Position numbers and translations under genes: made by a program. A stretch of DNA of 40,638 nt, taken from Parcubacteria group bacterium GW2011_GWC2_42_12. Its GTDB lineage: Bacteria; Patescibacteriota; Patescibacteriia; Patescibacteriales; GWC2-42-12. Under the pieces are notes generated by a model that worked only from the letters and a program-made list of their open reading frames with translations, did no database searches and was not told where the DNA came from. Below, in pieces: positions 6,958 through 14,931 of the stretch. The DNA lies in assembly GCA_000997945.1 (NCBI GenBank), contig LCCP01000008.1:1-40638 (forward strand), written 5' to 3'. Within the stretch, counting starts at the first letter, position 1. Every line of letters starts with the position of its first letter.

Positions 6958-7521
6958 TCACGCCTGCTCCCGTCCGACATATTCTCCGCTATCCGTATTA
7001 ACTACCACCATTTCGCCTTCGCTGATAAACATGGGCACATTTATTTGCGCGCCGCTTTCCAGTTCCACTGTTTTAGTTACGCTGCCGGCCGAGTTGCCTC
7101 TGACCCCGGGCGGAGCGCTAATAACTTTCAAACCGACTTTAATCGGCAATTTTAATGAAACCGGCTGATCCTGAAAATATAAAATATCCGCGTCCGTATT
7201 TTCTTTTAAATACCTTATTTTATCACCGATCAGTTCCAAAGATACGCTAAACTGCTCGTAGGTTTCATTATTCATAAAGCAAGCTTCACCTTCGGTTTTA
7301 TATAGATAGTTGGCTTTTCTGGTTTCGGTCTCGGCCTCTTCAACCTTGTCGTTATCAACATAAGCCATTTCCAGAATACTGCCGGTAATCAAGTTCTTCA
7401 ATTTGGTCTTTAAAACCGGCCGGCGCTGCGCCATCTTCAAATGGTCTGTTTTTAGGACAACATAGGGCTGGCCAGAAATTTTTATTAAAACGCCTGGTTT
7501 AATTTCATTCATGTTTAACAT
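6958..7521 (-). CDS. efp: translation elongation factor P
   Basis: Relieves ribosome stalling at proline runs. All three beta domains are present: N-terminal KOW-like (EIKPGVLIKISGQPYVVL), OB (YLYKTEGEACFMNNETYEQF) and the C-terminal GNSAGSVTKTVELESGAQINVPMFI. Two ATGs (7521 and 7512) are possible; the longer frame to 7530 would need TTG. The tip loop that enters the peptidyl centre reads HLKMAQRRPVLKTKLKNL. Aligned with the common KPGKGQAF loop, the Lys or Arg that is usually modified is Gln or Arg here, so the standard beta-lysylation or rhamnosylation site is absent. Confidence 0.95.
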   Translation of the reverse strand: MLNMNEIKPGVLIKISGQPYVVLKTDHLKMAQRRPVLKTKLKNLITGSILEMAYVDNDKVEEAETETRKANYLYKTEGEACFMNNETYEQFSVSLELIGDKIRYLKENTDADILYFQDQPVSLKLPIKVGLKVISAPPGVRGNSAGSVTKTVELESGAQINVPMFISEGEMVVVNTDSGEYVGREQA

Positions 7522-7602
7522 AAGATTCAACTTCAGCCGGGACAGCCGCGACGGCTACCCTCTTTTATATTTAATTTTACCTACTAGCTTTTAATTACTT
7601 AC

Positions 7603-7745
7603 AGAACTTATGCGCTTAAAAAATATCTATTAAGGCAGTTGGCTTATATTAGTAATTTTTGAAGTGAGGACTGTTTGAGCGAAGCGAGTTCCGCAACGAA
7701 AAAATAACTAATATAAGCCAACTGCTAATAAACTGCGTAAGTACT
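7603..7745. repeat. dispersed palindromic repeat family A, copy 1 (complete)
   Basis: Nearly perfect palindrome: outer arms agaacttatgcg / tgcgtaagtact, inner arms ggcagttggcttatattagt / actaatataagccaactgc, and a central core gaggactgtttgagcgaagc. Other copies are at 20790-20955, 31547-31653 and 33343-33440, with a remnant at 25883-25912. It lies between efp and rpsR and could act as a terminator. Confidence 0.85.
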
Positions 7746-7746
7746 G

Positions 7747-7968
7747 TTACTTATTAACAAAAGGTATGATGGCCATAACGCGAGCGCGCTTAATAGCGAC
7801 AGCCAATTTTCGTTGGTGTTTAGAGCAAGAGCCGGTTCTTTTCTTCGGTAAAATTTTACCGTAAGAATTAATAAAACTACGCAAAAAATTCGCGTCTTTA
7901 TAATCAACTTCTTTTAGATTATTAACGCAAAAATAACATTTTTTTTCTTTTTTTATTGTCTCTTCCAT
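7747..7968 (-). CDS. rpsR: 30S ribosomal protein bS18
   Basis: 73 residues with the S18 core: DYKDANFLRSFINSYGKILP, RTGSCSKHQRKLAVAIKRAR and MAIIPF. A CYFC pair near the N-terminus recalls the zinc-type S18. Last gene of rpsF-ssb-rpsR; S18 pairs with S6 on the 30S platform. Confidence 0.97.
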   Translation of the reverse strand: MEETIKKEKKCYFCVNNLKEVDYKDANFLRSFINSYGKILPKKRTGSCSKHQRKLAVAIKRARVMAIIPFVNK

Positions 7969-8010
7969 AAATTGCTAAGTTCACTCCGCCGGCTGGCAGA
8001 TTCAGGTTAT

Positions 8011-8496
8011 TTAGAAAGGTATATTTTCCACCTTGATTTCTTCTTCGCCCTGGTTATCTTCCGCGGTCCCGGCCGCTTCTTCAACATTAATTACCGGTTC
8101 ACTGGGCATAGGCGGTTGGTCGTTTCGATCAACTTGGCTTCTGGCGCCGGCGCGATCAAGCATAATCATATTTTCGGCGACAATCTCCGTGCGGTAACGT
8201 TTAACGCTGTCTTGGCCGACCCAGTCTCTGGTCTGCAATCTGCCTTCAAGATAAACTTTCGCACCCTTTTTTAAATACTGACCACAAATTTCCGCTAATC
8301 GCGCCCAAGCGACAATATTATGAAACTCGGCTTTTTCATGCTTTTGACCGGATTGATCGGTCCAAACTAAATTAGTGGCCACGGAAAATGAAGCAACCGT
8401 CTTGCCATTAGGCGTCGTTCTAATTTCCGGGTCGCGAGTCAGAAAACCAATAATCATGGCTTTGTTTAAATTCATAAAAGTTGTCTTCGTCGCCAT
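8011..8496 (-). CDS. ssb: single-stranded DNA-binding protein
   Basis: 161 residues. OB fold with LNKAMIIGFLTRDPEIR, ASFSVATNLVW, EFHNIVAWARLAEICGQYLKKG and VYLEGRLQTRDW. The C-terminal third is acidic and disordered and ends VENIPF, the protein-docking tip (usually DDIPF). It sits between rpsF and rpsR, the usual bacterial order. Confidence 0.97.
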   Translation of the reverse strand: MATKTTFMNLNKAMIIGFLTRDPEIRTTPNGKTVASFSVATNLVWTDQSGQKHEKAEFHNIVAWARLAEICGQYLKKGAKVYLEGRLQTRDWVGQDSVKRYRTEIVAENMIMLDRAGARSQVDRNDQPPMPSEPVINVEEAAGTAEDNQGEEEIKVENIPF

Positions 8497-8555
8497 TCGG
8501 CTAACCGCGGAATGGCAACAAATTTATTATTAAAAGATTTAAGTAATAAAAATGA

Positions 8556-9086
8556 TTATAACAAATTATCCGTTTCCAAAATTTTATCAAGCTTTTCGTC
8601 CAAGTCTTTCAGGTCAACTTTATCTTTATCAGTCGCTTTGACGCTGGCTGGAGCGGTCTCGGCCGGCGCGGCGCGGCGCGTCAGAACTTTTTCTCTAGCC
8701 GATTTCTCTTCTTTGATGCTTCTGGCCGCGATCTTGGCCGCGATCTTCCTGTCCTGATCAATTTGTGCCTCGGTTTTTAACTCTTTTAAAACAACTTGCT
8801 GCCTTAAAATCTCACCGGTCATGCGCAGGGCATGATCAACATTAATAAGATTCACCCCAGGCATATCAAACTCAACTAAATTATAATAGCCGAAACGAAA
8901 ACCCTTGATCGGATAAGCCAATCTTTTTTTACCCAACTCAACGCTCTGGGTTATCTTGCCCTGATTGTTGGCAATCAAATTATTTACTTTTTCCATAATC
9001 GGCTTAATTTCTTCCGTACTGAATTTATTAGAAATTAAATAAAGCAGTTCATAATGGGGCATCTCCCCTGATTTTACTTTTGACAT
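8556..9086 (-). CDS. rpsF: 30S ribosomal protein bS6 with long C-terminal extension
   Basis: 176 residues against about 100-135 in most bacteria. S6 core: HYELLYLISNKFSTEEIK, VELGKKRLAYPIKGFRFGYYNLVEFD and ILRQQVVL. The added 75 residues are Lys/Ala/Glu rich and end in a conserved-looking amphipathic helix DLKDLDEKLDKILETDNLL, a common ending of CPR S6. First gene of the operon, preceded by a leader of about 165 nt with alternative stems. Confidence 0.95.
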   Translation of the reverse strand: MSKVKSGEMPHYELLYLISNKFSTEEIKPIMEKVNNLIANNQGKITQSVELGKKRLAYPIKGFRFGYYNLVEFDMPGVNLINVDHALRMTGEILRQQVVLKELKTEAQIDQDRKIAAKIAARSIKEEKSAREKVLTRRAAPAETAPASVKATDKDKVDLKDLDEKLDKILETDNLL

Positions 9087-9107
9087 AATTTGGTGTTTTT
9101 ATAATAA

Positions 9108-9211
9108 AATCCCGGATATTCTCTAATTCCCCGAAAAAATTCGGGGCAATACCGGGATTGAGAATACCTTTAGCCCAGTTCCAGTTTAAAAAACTGGGGC
9201 TTGGACTGCCC
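9108..9211 (-). promoter_or_regulatory. bistable leader of rpsF-ssb-rpsR (possible attenuator)
   Basis: In the minus-strand RNA order: UAUUCUC (a), AAUCCCGG (b), a CCCCGAA/UUCGGGG hairpin, GAGAAUA (a'), CCGGGAUU (b'). The a:a' and b:b' stems cross with linkers of 0 and 1 nt, so both cannot form at once. The b:b' stem is followed by UUUAUUAU and looks like a terminator, leaving a:a' as the antiterminator. Upstream lies a further hairpin, ccagtttttt/aaactgg. S6:S18 autoregulatory leaders are known in bacteria; I do not claim this is that exact motif. Confidence 0.5.
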
Positions 9212-9257
9212 CTTTAAGCAGGAGCCTGGAAAAGGTTAAATATTAAATTGTGTTTTT

Positions 9258-9286
9258 ACTTTATCATAAGCTTTTAAAAATTGCAA
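9258..9286 (-). promoter_or_regulatory. rpsF operon promoter
   Basis: Minus strand TTGCAA (9286-9281), a 17-base spacer, TAAAGT (9263-9258). This places the start about 165 bases before the rpsF ATG. Confidence 0.5.
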
Positions 9287-9320
9287 GAGCCAAACTCTTA
9301 TGCTAAAGTTTAATTAAAAT

Positions 9321-10469
9321 ATGAAATACTTTTTTATTTTGGGCTCTAACCCTACTTTATCATCAGCCGAATTAGCGGCTATTTTTGATAACACCAGCAA
9401 ACTATCTTTAATCCAGACTAACATTGTTATCTTAGAAACCGACCAGGAAATAATGGCTAACATTATTAAAAAAATTGGGGGGACAATAAAATTCGGTTTA
9501 ATTCATGATGAAATTAATCCTGGTAACACTAACGAAGTATTAAATGCGATAGCCGGTTTTGCCAAGCCGGAATCAAGCGAAGCAAAATTTATGTTCGGCC
9601 TTTCCAGCTATGGAAAAAATAAAACCAACCTTAAACCCTTGGCCATGGAATTTAAAAAATTGCTTAAAGAGTCTGGTATAAATAGCCGCTGGGTTATAAG
9701 CCGGGAGCCAACCTTGTCCAGCGTAGTGGTGGAACAAAATAAATTAACTACAGACAGGGGAGTGGAAATCACAATTATCCAATTTAATAAAAAACTGCTG
9801 CTCGGTAAAACTTTGGCTGTCCAGCCATTTAAAGAATTGTCGTTTCGCGATTACGGCCGCCCGGCTCGGGATGACCATTCCGGCATGCTGCCGCCTAAAC
9901 TGGCGCAAATCATGATAAATCTATCCGGCGCGACTAAAGCTAGCGTCATTCTAGACCCCTTTTGCGGCTCCGGCACGATTATAACCGAAGCTCTGCTGAT
10001 GGGCTATGGCCACATCATCGGCGCTGATATTTCCACCAAAGCAATTTCAGATACAAAAACCAATATCGCCTGGATAGAACAGAATTTTAAATCCAGGCCT
10101 GTAAACTTAAAATTATTAAACTCCGACGCTACGCAAATCTCAAAACATCTGGCGCCAAATTCAGTTGACGCCATTATCACCGAACCATATCTTGGCCCGC
10201 AACGAGGTTTGTTTAATTTGGAAAAAATTATCAGAGAACTAGAGCGATTATATTCTAAGAGTTTAGTCGAATTTAAAAAAATCTTAAAACCAAACGGTAA
10301 AATCATTATGATTTGGCCGTCTCCTGATTTGGCCGGCCTGAAAATTATTAATCCCATACCGAAAAATCTACAAACAAATATCTTTATCAAATTAACCAGC
10401 CGTCAAACCATTATTTATGGCCGCGAACAGCAGAAAGTTTGGCGGGAAATTATGGTATTGGAAAAATAG
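9321..10469 (+). CDS. Trm11/THUMP-type RNA methyltransferase
   Basis: 382 residues. The N-terminal half is a THUMP-like RNA-binding region (FILGSNPTLSSAELAAIF). The C-terminal half is a Rossmann methyltransferase: SFRDYGRPARDDHSGMLPPKLAQ, motif I ILDPFCGSGTIITEALLMG and motif IV ITEPYLGP. This is the UPF0020/Trm11 family, whose members methylate guanosine 10 or neighbouring guanosines of tRNA. The catalytic motif is usually DPPYG; EPYLG is the CPR-type variant. It stands alone, converging on ychF with a palindromic element between them. The exact target is unknown. Confidence 0.8.
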   Translation: MKYFFILGSNPTLSSAELAAIFDNTSKLSLIQTNIVILETDQEIMANIIKKIGGTIKFGLIHDEINPGNTNEVLNAIAGFAKPESSEAKFMFGLSSYGKNKTNLKPLAMEFKKLLKESGINSRWVISREPTLSSVVVEQNKLTTDRGVEITIIQFNKKLLLGKTLAVQPFKELSFRDYGRPARDDHSGMLPPKLAQIMINLSGATKASVILDPFCGSGTIITEALLMGYGHIIGADISTKAISDTKTNIAWIEQNFKSRPVNLKLLNSDATQISKHLAPNSVDAIITEPYLGPQRGLFNLEKIIRELERLYSKSLVEFKKILKPNGKIIMIWPSPDLAGLKIINPIPKNLQTNIFIKLTSRQTIIYGREQQKVWREIMVLEK

Positions 10470-10482
10470 AATATACATATAA

Positions 10483-10630
10483 AGACCGGGTATGGTTTTA
10501 GTTTTGAGCTTGCCGGCAAGCGGGCGCATACGAAATTGTTCGTATTTTTCTCTCAAAGAAAAATACCCAGATTTCGTCGGCCTTTAGCACTCGCGAAGGC
10601 GGGCGGAAAAACTAAAACCAGGCCCGGTCT
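10483..10630. repeat. 148-bp palindromic element
   Basis: Outer arms agaccgggtatggttttagttt / aactaaaaccaggcccggtct pair over about 20 positions. Inside are a second stem around cgaaattgttcg...cagatttcg and the hairpin tatttttctct/agaaaaata. It sits between the convergent methyltransferase and ychF genes, so it may terminate both. No second copy is in the window. Confidence 0.65.
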
Positions 10631-10663
10631 TGGCTAAACTACTGTATGAGATCTATCGATTAA

Positions 10664-11671
10664 TCAAAAAATTACAAACATCCCCGTCCTGTATAACAGC
10701 TCGCCCTCGGCCTCAATAAACTTTTCGTAACCGATAACTTCAGCGCGAATAAAGCCCTTAGTAAAATCCGTGTGAATCACGCCAGCCGCCTCGGGCGCTT
10801 TAACGCCGCGCTTAACCGTCCAGGCCCGGGTTTCATCCGCTCCGGTAGTTAAAAAAGTAATTAAGCCCAAAATTTCGTAAGACGCTTTAATTAGTTTATC
10901 CAGCCCACTCTCGTTTAAACCCAGTTCCTTTATATATTCGGCCTGCTCGGCTTCGGGCAAATTAGCGATTTCCGCTTCAATCTTAGCGTCAATTCTTATA
11001 ACCTTGCCGTCCCACTCTGACTTAACCGGCAGCACAGAACCCGCGGCCGTATTCAAAACATAAATTATTGGTTTAATCGTTAATAACCCTAAAACCTTTA
11101 CTTCTTTCATTTCGTCTTCAGTTAAAACCAACTCGCGCGCCGCCTTGCCGGCCTCGAGTTGCGCCTTTAATTTTTCCAACAATATTTTTAAAGCCATCAT
11201 TTCTTTATTGCCGCTCTTAGCTTCTCTCCCTACTTTTTCCAATCTTTTTTCCACGGTAGTCAAATCAGCCAAAATTAATTCCAAATTGATGGTCTCGCGA
11301 TCGCTCTCCGGATCAATCTTGCCATTAACGTGAATAATATTATCATCTTTAAATTCGCGCGCTACTTCTAAAATAGCGTCGCACTCGCGTATATGGGACA
11401 AAAATTTATTACCTAGCCCCTCGCCTTCGGACGCGCCCTTAACCAGGCCGGCAATATCCACGAATTCAATGAAGGTCGGGATAATTTTTTTCGGCTTAGA
11501 AATCGCGGCCAGTTTCTCCAATCTTTCATCCGGAACTTTAACCACGCCCACATTCGGATCAATGGTGCAGAAAGGATAGTTAGACGCTTCGACATTCTTT
11601 TTAGTTAAGGCATTAAACAGAGTTGATTTACCCACATTGGGTAGACCAACGATGCCGATTGATAAAGACAT
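10664..11671 (-). CDS. ychF: GTPase/ATPase YchF (OLA1 type) with altered C-terminus
   Basis: 335 residues; the family usually has about 360. The G domain is standard: GLPNVGKSTLFNAL, FVDIAGLVKGASEGEGLGNKFL and YVLNTAAG, which replaces NKxE as in the family. The TGS part is recognisable up to IHTDFTKGFIRAEVIGYEKFIEA. The last 14 residues (EGELLYRTGMFVIF) do not match. In another frame, bases 10703-10653 encode RAVIQDGDVCNFLINR, the canonical YchF ending. About 46 bases seem to be missing between FIEA and that ending, which shifts the frame. The TGS domain is therefore damaged, or the assembly is. Confidence 0.95.
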   Translation of the reverse strand: MSLSIGIVGLPNVGKSTLFNALTKKNVEASNYPFCTIDPNVGVVKVPDERLEKLAAISKPKKIIPTFIEFVDIAGLVKGASEGEGLGNKFLSHIRECDAILEVAREFKDDNIIHVNGKIDPESDRETINLELILADLTTVEKRLEKVGREAKSGNKEMMALKILLEKLKAQLEAGKAARELVLTEDEMKEVKVLGLLTIKPIIYVLNTAAGSVLPVKSEWDGKVIRIDAKIEAEIANLPEAEQAEYIKELGLNESGLDKLIKASYEILGLITFLTTGADETRAWTVKRGVKAPEAAGVIHTDFTKGFIRAEVIGYEKFIEAEGELLYRTGMFVIF

Positions 11672-11740
11672 AATAGAATATTAACTTATAGTTATATTTA
11701 GAACTTAACAGAGATTCAATAATTTTACAAATAATCAAGC

Positions 11741-11769
11741 TTGACTTTATGGCTAATTTTTCCTAATCT
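11741..11769 (+). promoter_or_regulatory. candidate promoter of the IMP cyclohydrolase gene
   Basis: TTGACT (11741-11746), a 17-base spacer, TAATCT (11764-11769), about 80 bases before the ATG at 11848. Confidence 0.4.
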
Positions 11770-11847
11770 TACCGCACGGAGGGTAAAATTTGATCATTCA
11801 AAATTAAACCCTAAACTCCAATCAACCTTCAACCACAAAAGAACATC

Positions 11848-12474
11848 ATGAAAATAGCACGAGCGCTCTTGTCAGTATCAGACAAAACCGGTCTAGTTCC
11901 CTTCGCTCAAGTTTTGGCACAAGCCGGCGTGGAGCTTCTTTCTACGGGCGGTACGGCCAAAGCTCTGCGCGATGCCGGCCTAACGGTCAAAGACATCAGT
12001 GAACACACCGGTTTTCCGGAAATACTGGACGGCCGCGTCAAAACTCTGCATCCCAAAGTGCACGGCGGTCTGCTGTACATCCGCGGTAACGCCACGCACG
12101 AAGCCACCGTGGCACAACACGGCATCGCGCCGATTGACCTGGTGGTCGTCAACCTCTACCCGTTTGGGCAAACCGTTGCCAAGCCAGGCGCCACCCTGCA
12201 CGATGCCATCGAGAACATCGACATCGGCGGTCCGAGCATGCTCCGTAGCGCGGCCAAGAACCATGACAGCGTTACGGTTGTGGTGGATCCGGCCGATTAC
12301 GCCAGGGTCGCCGAACAAATTCAAGCGACCGGCGAAACAACCTTGGGCCTGCGTCGCAAACTAGCGGCAAAAGTATTCGCACGCACTGCCGCCTACGACG
12401 CCAAGATCGCCAATTACTGCCGATCTGTATTCGAGTTTGTATTCGAGGCTGAAATTGAGGGGAACAACCAGTAA
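11848..12474 (+). CDS. purH: stand-alone IMP cyclohydrolase (N-terminal half of PurH)
   Basis: 208 residues corresponding only to the IMP cyclohydrolase domain of the bifunctional PurH (about 520 residues). It closes FAICAR to IMP, the last purine step. Motifs are intact: [49 protein letters not shown] and [18 protein letters not shown]. The sequence leaves the family at [11 protein letters not shown] and ends after a 16-residue tail, with no AICAR formyltransferase domain. Base composition is plainly higher in GC than every neighbour, and codons such as CTG, GTC, ACC and CGC dominate. The downstream hairpins are also GC-rich. This points to recent transfer. No other purine gene is in the window. 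Confidence 0.9.
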   Translation: MKIARALLSVSDKTGLVPFAQVLAQAGVELLSTGGTAKALRDAGLTVKDISEHTGFPEILDGRVKTLHPKVHGGLLYIRGNATHEATVAQHGIAPIDLVVVNLYPFGQTVAKPGATLHDAIENIDIGGPSMLRSAAKNHDSVTVVVDPADYARVAEQIQATGETTLGLRRKLAAKVFARTAAYDAKIANYCRSVFEFVFEAEIEGNNQ

Positions 12475-12484
12475 ACAGAGCTTC

Positions 12485-12508
12485 GTCGAGCGCTAGAATC
12501 CGCTCGAC
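12485..12508 (+). other. GC-rich hairpin after purH
   Basis: Perfect 8-bp stem gtcgagcg/cgctcgac with loop ctagaatc, between the purH stop and its terminator. It shares the high GC of purH and probably came with it. Confidence 0.55.
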
Positions 12509-12521
12509 AGCGATTCGCCGC

Positions 12522-12556
12522 AGCCACCCGCCCCCAAGGCCGGTGGCTCTTTTTTA
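12522..12556 (+). terminator. purH terminator
   Basis: Stem agccacc/ggtggct around a C-rich loop, then a run of T. Confidence 0.8.
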
Positions 12557-12634
12557 TGATATAATAAAAATACCGTAAATTATCCTGATGATTATAAAAT
12601 CTAAAAAATAAATCTGCTAATCTAATTAATAATT

Positions 12635-12889
12635 ATGAACAAACCGCTATTTTTATCTAAGATTAAAGAAGGCGAAGAAGTAGAAATTGTTACCATAAAC
12701 GCCGGAGCGCAGACAACGAAAAGATTAGCCGATCTGGGTTTAACTTCCGGAACCAAAATTAAAGTACTGCGCAAAGCTATTTCCGGCCCCTTAGAAATTA
12801 GAATTAGGGGCTCAAGGTTGGCTCTGGGCCGCGGATTAGCTAATAAAATAACCGTAAAAAGATACTTAGTATGCGCAACACCAAATTAA
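12635..12889 (+). CDS. feoA: ferrous iron transport protein A
   Basis: 84 residues with the SH3-like FeoA fold: LSKIKEGEEVEIVTINAG, RLADLGLTSGTKIKVLRKA, PLEIRIRGSRLALGRGLANKI. A small cytoplasmic partner of FeoB. The last 19 bases overlap feoB in another frame. Confidence 0.93.
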   Translation: MNKPLFLSKIKEGEEVEIVTINAGAQTTKRLADLGLTSGTKIKVLRKAISGPLEIRIRGSRLALGRGLANKITVKRYLVCATPN

Positions 12890-14799
12890 ATATCGTTTTA
12901 GCCGGCCAAACCGATGTCGGTAAAAGTGTTATCTTCAATTATTTAACCGGCTTACATCAGCATATCGGTAAATGGTCGGGCCAGACTTTAGAAAGAGCCG
13001 AGGGCACCTTATATTACCAGGGCTATACCATGGATGTTTTAAATTTGCCTGGGATCAGCTCACTAACTAACTATTCAGCCGAAGAAATAATCTCGCGAAA
13101 ATATATCGCCGAACAAAAACCGGACTTTATTATTAATGTCGTAGACGCCACGCGCCTGGAAAAAAGTCTGCTTTTTACTTTGCAACTTCTAGAAATGGCC
13201 AGGCCGACGATTATCGGCTTAAACATGTTTGATCTGTCGGAGAAGAGGGGTCTGGAGATTAACTTATCTAAGTTGGAAAAAATTCTGGGTACGCCGGTCG
13301 TACCGACCATCGCTACCCAGGGCAAGGGCCTGACTAAAACTTTAGACCGGGGCATAGAATTATTAAAAGAGAAAAAAACTCTTAAACCGTTAAACTATGG
13401 CGCTGAAGTGGAGACCAGGCTAGAAAGATTAACCGCCGACTTAAAGAACATTAAATCGCCTTACGCGCCAAGGTGGTTAGCTATTAAACTTTTGGAAAGA
13501 GACAAAGAGGTTGAAAAGATAATCAAGCGAGGAAATCCCGTCCTATTAAAAGAAGCTGAAAATTTATGCCAAGAGCTAGAAGAAATCCATGGCCATGATT
13601 CTTCAATAATTATCGCCGGCGAGAGATGCCTCTTAGTCGCGCAAATCATCGCTAAGGTTTTAAAAACCAGCGAATCAAAAAAAATCAGTTTTAACGAAAA
13701 AATAGATAAAATCACCTGCCACAAAATTTGGGGCTACCCAACCATGGCCGCCGTTTTAGGGATAGTCTTCTTTGCAATTTTTAAATTCGGTAATTTCATA
13801 TCCGCCTTCCTGGCGCGAATTTATTCCGGCTGGCCGGCGGCTTGGGAAAACTTCTTCGGTCATTCGGCCTGGAGCGCCCTAAGCTGGTCGGCGATTGAAT
13901 CGGCTCTAGCACTATTAGACCTGGCTCTACCATTTATTATTCCTTTCTACATATTTTTATTTTTATTGGAAAGCTCCGGCTATCTGGCTAGGGTATCCTT
14001 CTTAATGGATAACTTAATGCATAAAATGGGCATCCACGGCAAGGCCTGCATCCCGCTAATTACCGGATTAACCTGCAATGTCCCGGCCTGCCTGTCTTGC
14101 CGCATGATGGAAACAGAAAGAGAAAAATTTATTACCGGTTTTCTTACCACCCTGATACCTTGTTCAGCTAAAACCATCGTGGTCTTCGGTTTAGTCGGCA
14201 AGTTCGTCGGTCTGGGCTGGGTTTTGGCGCTATATCTCTTTATTCTCTTCCTGGTCTTATTCTTAGGCAAACTAACCTCTAAAACCCTGCCCGGAGAGGC
14301 GGTGGAGCTGATTATGGAGATGCCGGATTATAAAATACCAAAAATTAAAACTATTCTTCTCCAAACTTGGTTTGGTCTAAAAGATTTTATTTTCATCGCC
14401 GCTCCTTTAGTAATCATTTTAGGCGTTATAATTAAAGCGGTCTCTCTGGCCGGCTGGTTGCCTCTGATTACTAGCTGGCTAAGTCCGATAGTGGTTGGCT
14501 GGCTGGGCTTGCCGGCCATTTGTGGAATCTTACTGATCTTCGGCGTCTTAAGAAAAGAATTAATTTTAGTCATGCTGGCCGGCTTATTGGGCACAACTAA
14601 TTTTGCTCAAATTCTGACTCCTGTGCAAATGATCGTTTTAGCTTTAGTCAGTCTGCTTTATTTTCCTTGCGTAGCCACCTTAGCCGTTTTCTGGCGGGAA
14701 TTCGGCTGGAAAAAAACCACCGCGGTTGTCGCCCTGGAACTATTTTTAGCCATCTTGCTCGGCGGCCTGGCCTATAGGATATTAGGGCTCTTCATGTAA
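12871..14799 (+). CDS. feoB: ferrous iron transporter B
   Basis: 642 residues: an N-terminal G domain, a helical spacer and then about ten membrane segments (from about 285), carrying Fe2+ inward. G1 is GQTDVGKS (12-19), where most FeoB have GNPNSGKT. G3 reads NLPG instead of DLPG. G4 LNMFD is normal. The two gate repeats are present: LTCNVPACLSCRMMETEREKF with PCSAK, and LRKELILVMLAGLLG. The first gate has extra cysteines. It is shorter than the E. coli protein (about 770). feoAB is the only metal-uptake system in the window. A terminator follows. Confidence 0.95.
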   Translation: MRNTKLNIVLAGQTDVGKSVIFNYLTGLHQHIGKWSGQTLERAEGTLYYQGYTMDVLNLPGISSLTNYSAEEIISRKYIAEQKPDFIINVVDATRLEKSLLFTLQLLEMARPTIIGLNMFDLSEKRGLEINLSKLEKILGTPVVPTIATQGKGLTKTLDRGIELLKEKKTLKPLNYGAEVETRLERLTADLKNIKSPYAPRWLAIKLLERDKEVEKIIKRGNPVLLKEAENLCQELEEIHGHDSSIIIAGERCLLVAQIIAKVLKTSESKKISFNEKIDKITCHKIWGYPTMAAVLGIVFFAIFKFGNFISAFLARIYSGWPAAWENFFGHSAWSALSWSAIESALALLDLALPFIIPFYIFLFLLESSGYLARVSFLMDNLMHKMGIHGKACIPLITGLTCNVPACLSCRMMETEREKFITGFLTTLIPCSAKTIVVFGLVGKFVGLGWVLALYLFILFLVLFLGKLTSKTLPGEAVELIMEMPDYKIPKIKTILLQTWFGLKDFIFIAAPLVIILGVIIKAVSLAGWLPLITSWLSPIVVGWLGLPAICGILLIFGVLRKELILVMLAGLLGTTNFAQILTPVQMIVLALVSLLYFPCVATLAVFWREFGWKKTTAVVALELFLAILLGGLAYRILGLFM

Positions 14800-14810
14800 A
14801 TTTAATAAAT

Positions 14811-14845
14811 AAAAAATCAGCTCTGTACCAGGGCTGATTTTTTAT
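14811..14845. terminator. bidirectional terminator after feoB
   Basis: aaaaaatcagc...gctgatttttt, symmetric A and T runs, between feoB and the convergent HEPN gene. Confidence 0.8.
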
Positions 14846-14931
14846 TGACGGGAGCAAGTGGACGAGATTATAACTTTCTTCAAGGAATTAAAAGAGAATT
14901 ATTATATACCAAGTATCGGCTAAGTGGTTGT

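Noticed and set aside
11980-12364. Three overlapping long frames antisense or out of frame to purH
   Set aside because: High GC removes stop codons by chance; none shows a conserved pattern, while the purH frame is unmistakable.
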